A stretch of DNA of 64,000 nucleotides, from positions 186,001 to 250,000 of the forward strand of contig NZ_SKCI01000002.1 in assembly GCF_005434965.1 (NCBI RefSeq). Reading direction: 5' to 3'. This stretch comes from Marimonas lutisalis (GTDB lineage Bacteria > Pseudomonadota > Alphaproteobacteria > Rhodobacterales > Rhodobacteraceae). The stretch's first letter is position 1; every line of letters starts with the position of its first letter. The position numbers and the translations under genes were made by a program. Below are positions 62,842 to 64,000 of the stretch, piece after piece. Under the pieces are notes generated by a model. That model was not told the origin of the DNA. It did not search any database and saw only the letters and a list, made by a program, of their open reading frames with translations.

Positions 62842-63807
62842 ATGCAGATCACCGTAACACCGGAAACCTTCAAGCTCGCCCAGGTGTTCACCATCTCGCG
62901 CGGCTCGCGGACCGAGGCCAAGGTGCTCACGGTGCGCGTGGCCGATGGGTTCATCTCGGGCTGGGGCGAATGCGTGCCCTATGCGCGCTATGATGAAACG
63001 CTGGAAAGCGTGACGGCGCAGATCGAAGGGCTGAAAGGTCCGGTCACGCGTGATGCGCTTTACGATCTGTTGCCGGCCGGGGCCGCGCGAAATGCCGTCG
63101 ACTGTGCGCTTTGGGATCTTCAGGCCAAGAAGGCGGGCAAACGGGTGTGGGAGCTGGCCGGCCTGCCCGAGCCGGGCCCCGAAATCACCGCCTATACCCT
63201 GTCGCTGGACGAGCCTGAAAAGATGCGCGCGCAGGCGGCGAAGAACGCCCATCGCCCGCTTCTCAAGATCAAGCTTGGCACACCGGATGACATGCCCCGG
63301 CTGGAAGCGGTCCGCGCGGGCGCGCCCGATGCGCAGATCATCGTGGATGCCAACGAAGGCTGGAGCGCGGAAGTTTATGCCGATCTCGCCCCGCATCTCG
63401 TCCGTCTTGGTGTGGCGCTGGTCGAACAACCGCTGCCCGCGGGCGAGGACGAGGCTCTAATCGGGATGGAGCGGCCGGTGCCCGTTTGTGCCGATGAATC
63501 CTGTCATGATCGGGCCAGTCTGCCGGGCCTGAAAGGTAAATATGACGTGGTCAACATCAAGCTCGACAAGACCGGCGGCCTGACCGAGGCGCTGGCGCTG
63601 AAAGAGGCGGCTCTGGCCGAGGGCTACAAGATCATGGTTGGTTGCATGGTGGGATCGTCGCTGGCCATGGCGCCTGCCACGCTGGTTGCGCAAGGTGCGA
63701 TGGTGACAGACCTTGACGGCCCGCTGCTTCTGGCCGAAGACCGCCAACACGCATTGACATTCGACGAAAAGGGCGTGCATCCGCCCTCTGCCGATCTCTG
63801 GGGATAA
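62842..63807 (+). CDS. dgcA: DgcA-type N-acetyl-D-glutamate racemase / dipeptide epimerase (enolase superfamily)
   Basis: 321 residues of the muconate-lactonising subgroup of enolases. The barrel has LLKIKLG (KxK), IIVDANEGW (metal Asp), ALVEQPLPAGED (metal Glu), VCADESCHDRASL (metal Asp) and VVNIKLDKTGGLTEAL (second catalytic Lys). Such enzymes are annotated as L-Ala-D/L-Glu epimerases; with dgcN in front, the racemisation of N-acetyl-glutamate is the better guess. The start MQITVTPETFKLAQVF is the capping domain. Confidence 0.85.
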   Translation: MQITVTPETFKLAQVFTISRGSRTEAKVLTVRVADGFISGWGECVPYARYDETLESVTAQIEGLKGPVTRDALYDLLPAGAARNAVDCALWDLQAKKAGKRVWELAGLPEPGPEITAYTLSLDEPEKMRAQAAKNAHRPLLKIKLGTPDDMPRLEAVRAGAPDAQIIVDANEGWSAEVYADLAPHLVRLGVALVEQPLPAGEDEALIGMERPVPVCADESCHDRASLPGLKGKYDVVNIKLDKTGGLTEALALKEAALAEGYKIMVGCMVGSSLAMAPATLVAQGAMVTDLDGPLLLAEDRQHALTFDEKGVHPPSADLWG

Positions 63808-63818
63808 GGAGCCGACCG

Positions 63819-64000
63819 ATGAGCCGCACAGTTTACGTAAACGGGGAATACCTGCCCGAGGAAGATGCCAAGATCTCGATCTTCGACCGGTCGTTCCTGA
63901 TGGCCGACGGGGTCTACGAAGTGACCTCCGTGCTCGGTAGAAAGCTGATCGATTTCGACGGCCACCTTGCGCGGCTGGAACGGTCGCTGACCGAGCTGGA
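63819..64000 (+). CDS. D-amino-acid transaminase, N-terminal part (cut by window end)
   Basis: 60 codons visible: TVYVNGEYLPEEDAKISIFDRSFLMADGVYEVTSV is the class IV fold start of D-alanine/branched-chain transaminases, with the RSFLMADGVYE motif of Dat-type enzymes. It begins 12 bases after dgcA with a GGAG ribosome site, so it belongs to the same operon, probably moving amino groups between D-amino acids and feeding D-glutamate to DgcN. The PLP lysine lies beyond the window. Confidence 0.82.
   Translation, partial: MSRTVYVNGEYLPEEDAKISIFDRSFLMADGVYEVTSVLGRKLIDFDGHLARLERSLTEL

Overview
The window is a GC-rich chromosomal segment that looks like a marine Rhodobacteraceae (Roseobacter-group) alphaproteobacterium. 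Pointers are a Rhodobacter-type porin, a CenR-type response regulator, a malyl-CoA lyase close to Rhodobacter Mcl1, the order DUF3576-leuS-lptE-holA, a degenerate DMSP-lyase-like cupin and a polyamine/betaine-flavoured catabolic block. No rRNA and no CRISPR array were seen; one tRNA gene (Ala, GGC) is present.

Layout. 1-12.7 kb holds housekeeping and envelope genes: a cut-off aminotransferase, an amidase, a UbiH-type hydroxylase, a Trm112/LON/YbbN run, exonuclease III, a membrane LytTR regulator, CenR, RibA, an L,D-transpeptidase, YggS and a porin with a long Ala-rich insert. 12.7-19.5 kb has a GT4 glycosyltransferase, leuS-lptE-holA and two overlapping GST genes. 19.5-29.1 kb is a surface-glycan block that reads as a nonulosonic (sialic/legionaminic-like) acid pathway: a Gfo/Idh oxidoreductase, a CMP-sugar synthetase-like protein, an SDR, NeuC-like, NeuB-like, a glycosyltransferase and a GT29 sialyltransferase-like protein, interleaved with two tandem WaaA-like Kdo transferases and an LpxL-like acyltransferase. 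29.2-42.1 kb is a catabolic region: an operon for a polyamine-type ABC importer, an amidase and a GMC oxidoreductase, divergent from an amidohydrolase, an NnrU-like protein, a DAO-type oxidoreductase, a carboxymuconolactone decarboxylase-like protein and an HpaI aldolase.

42.113-53.025 kb is an integrated island of about 10.9 kb at the 3' end of the tRNA-Ala(GGC) gene, bounded by 25-bp direct repeats (23/25 identical). It has the gene set of a small phage satellite (PICI-like): tyrosine integrase, AlpA-like HTH regulator, primase-polymerase and a terminase-small-subunit-like protein. All three enzyme genes are damaged (a lost base in the integrase, an extra A in an A6 run of the primase, no in-frame start for the terminase subunit), so it looks stranded. 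Between primase and terminase lies a cargo of six intact metabolic genes (homocysteine S-methyltransferase, dimethylglycine/sarcosine methyltransferase-like, a ProC-like reductase, a deiodinase-like thioredoxin-fold protein, a UbiE-like methyltransferase, a ChaC-like gamma-glutamylcyclotransferase). The cargo is flanked by two diverged copies of a non-coding element that starts with the same 24 bp and a 30-bp palindrome. This is the most novel-looking part of the window.

53-64 kb returns to core genes: a TIGR02300 acidic protein, a YgjP-type metallopeptidase, a GntR regulator with a palindrome just before its start, a cation/proton antiporter, accA, a Spy-like periplasmic protein with a perfect FNR-type box upstream, a racemase-like protein, LysE with Lrp, a lytic transglycosylase, malyl-CoA lyase, and a DgcN-DgcA-D-amino-acid-transaminase run for D-glutamate use that is cut by the window end.
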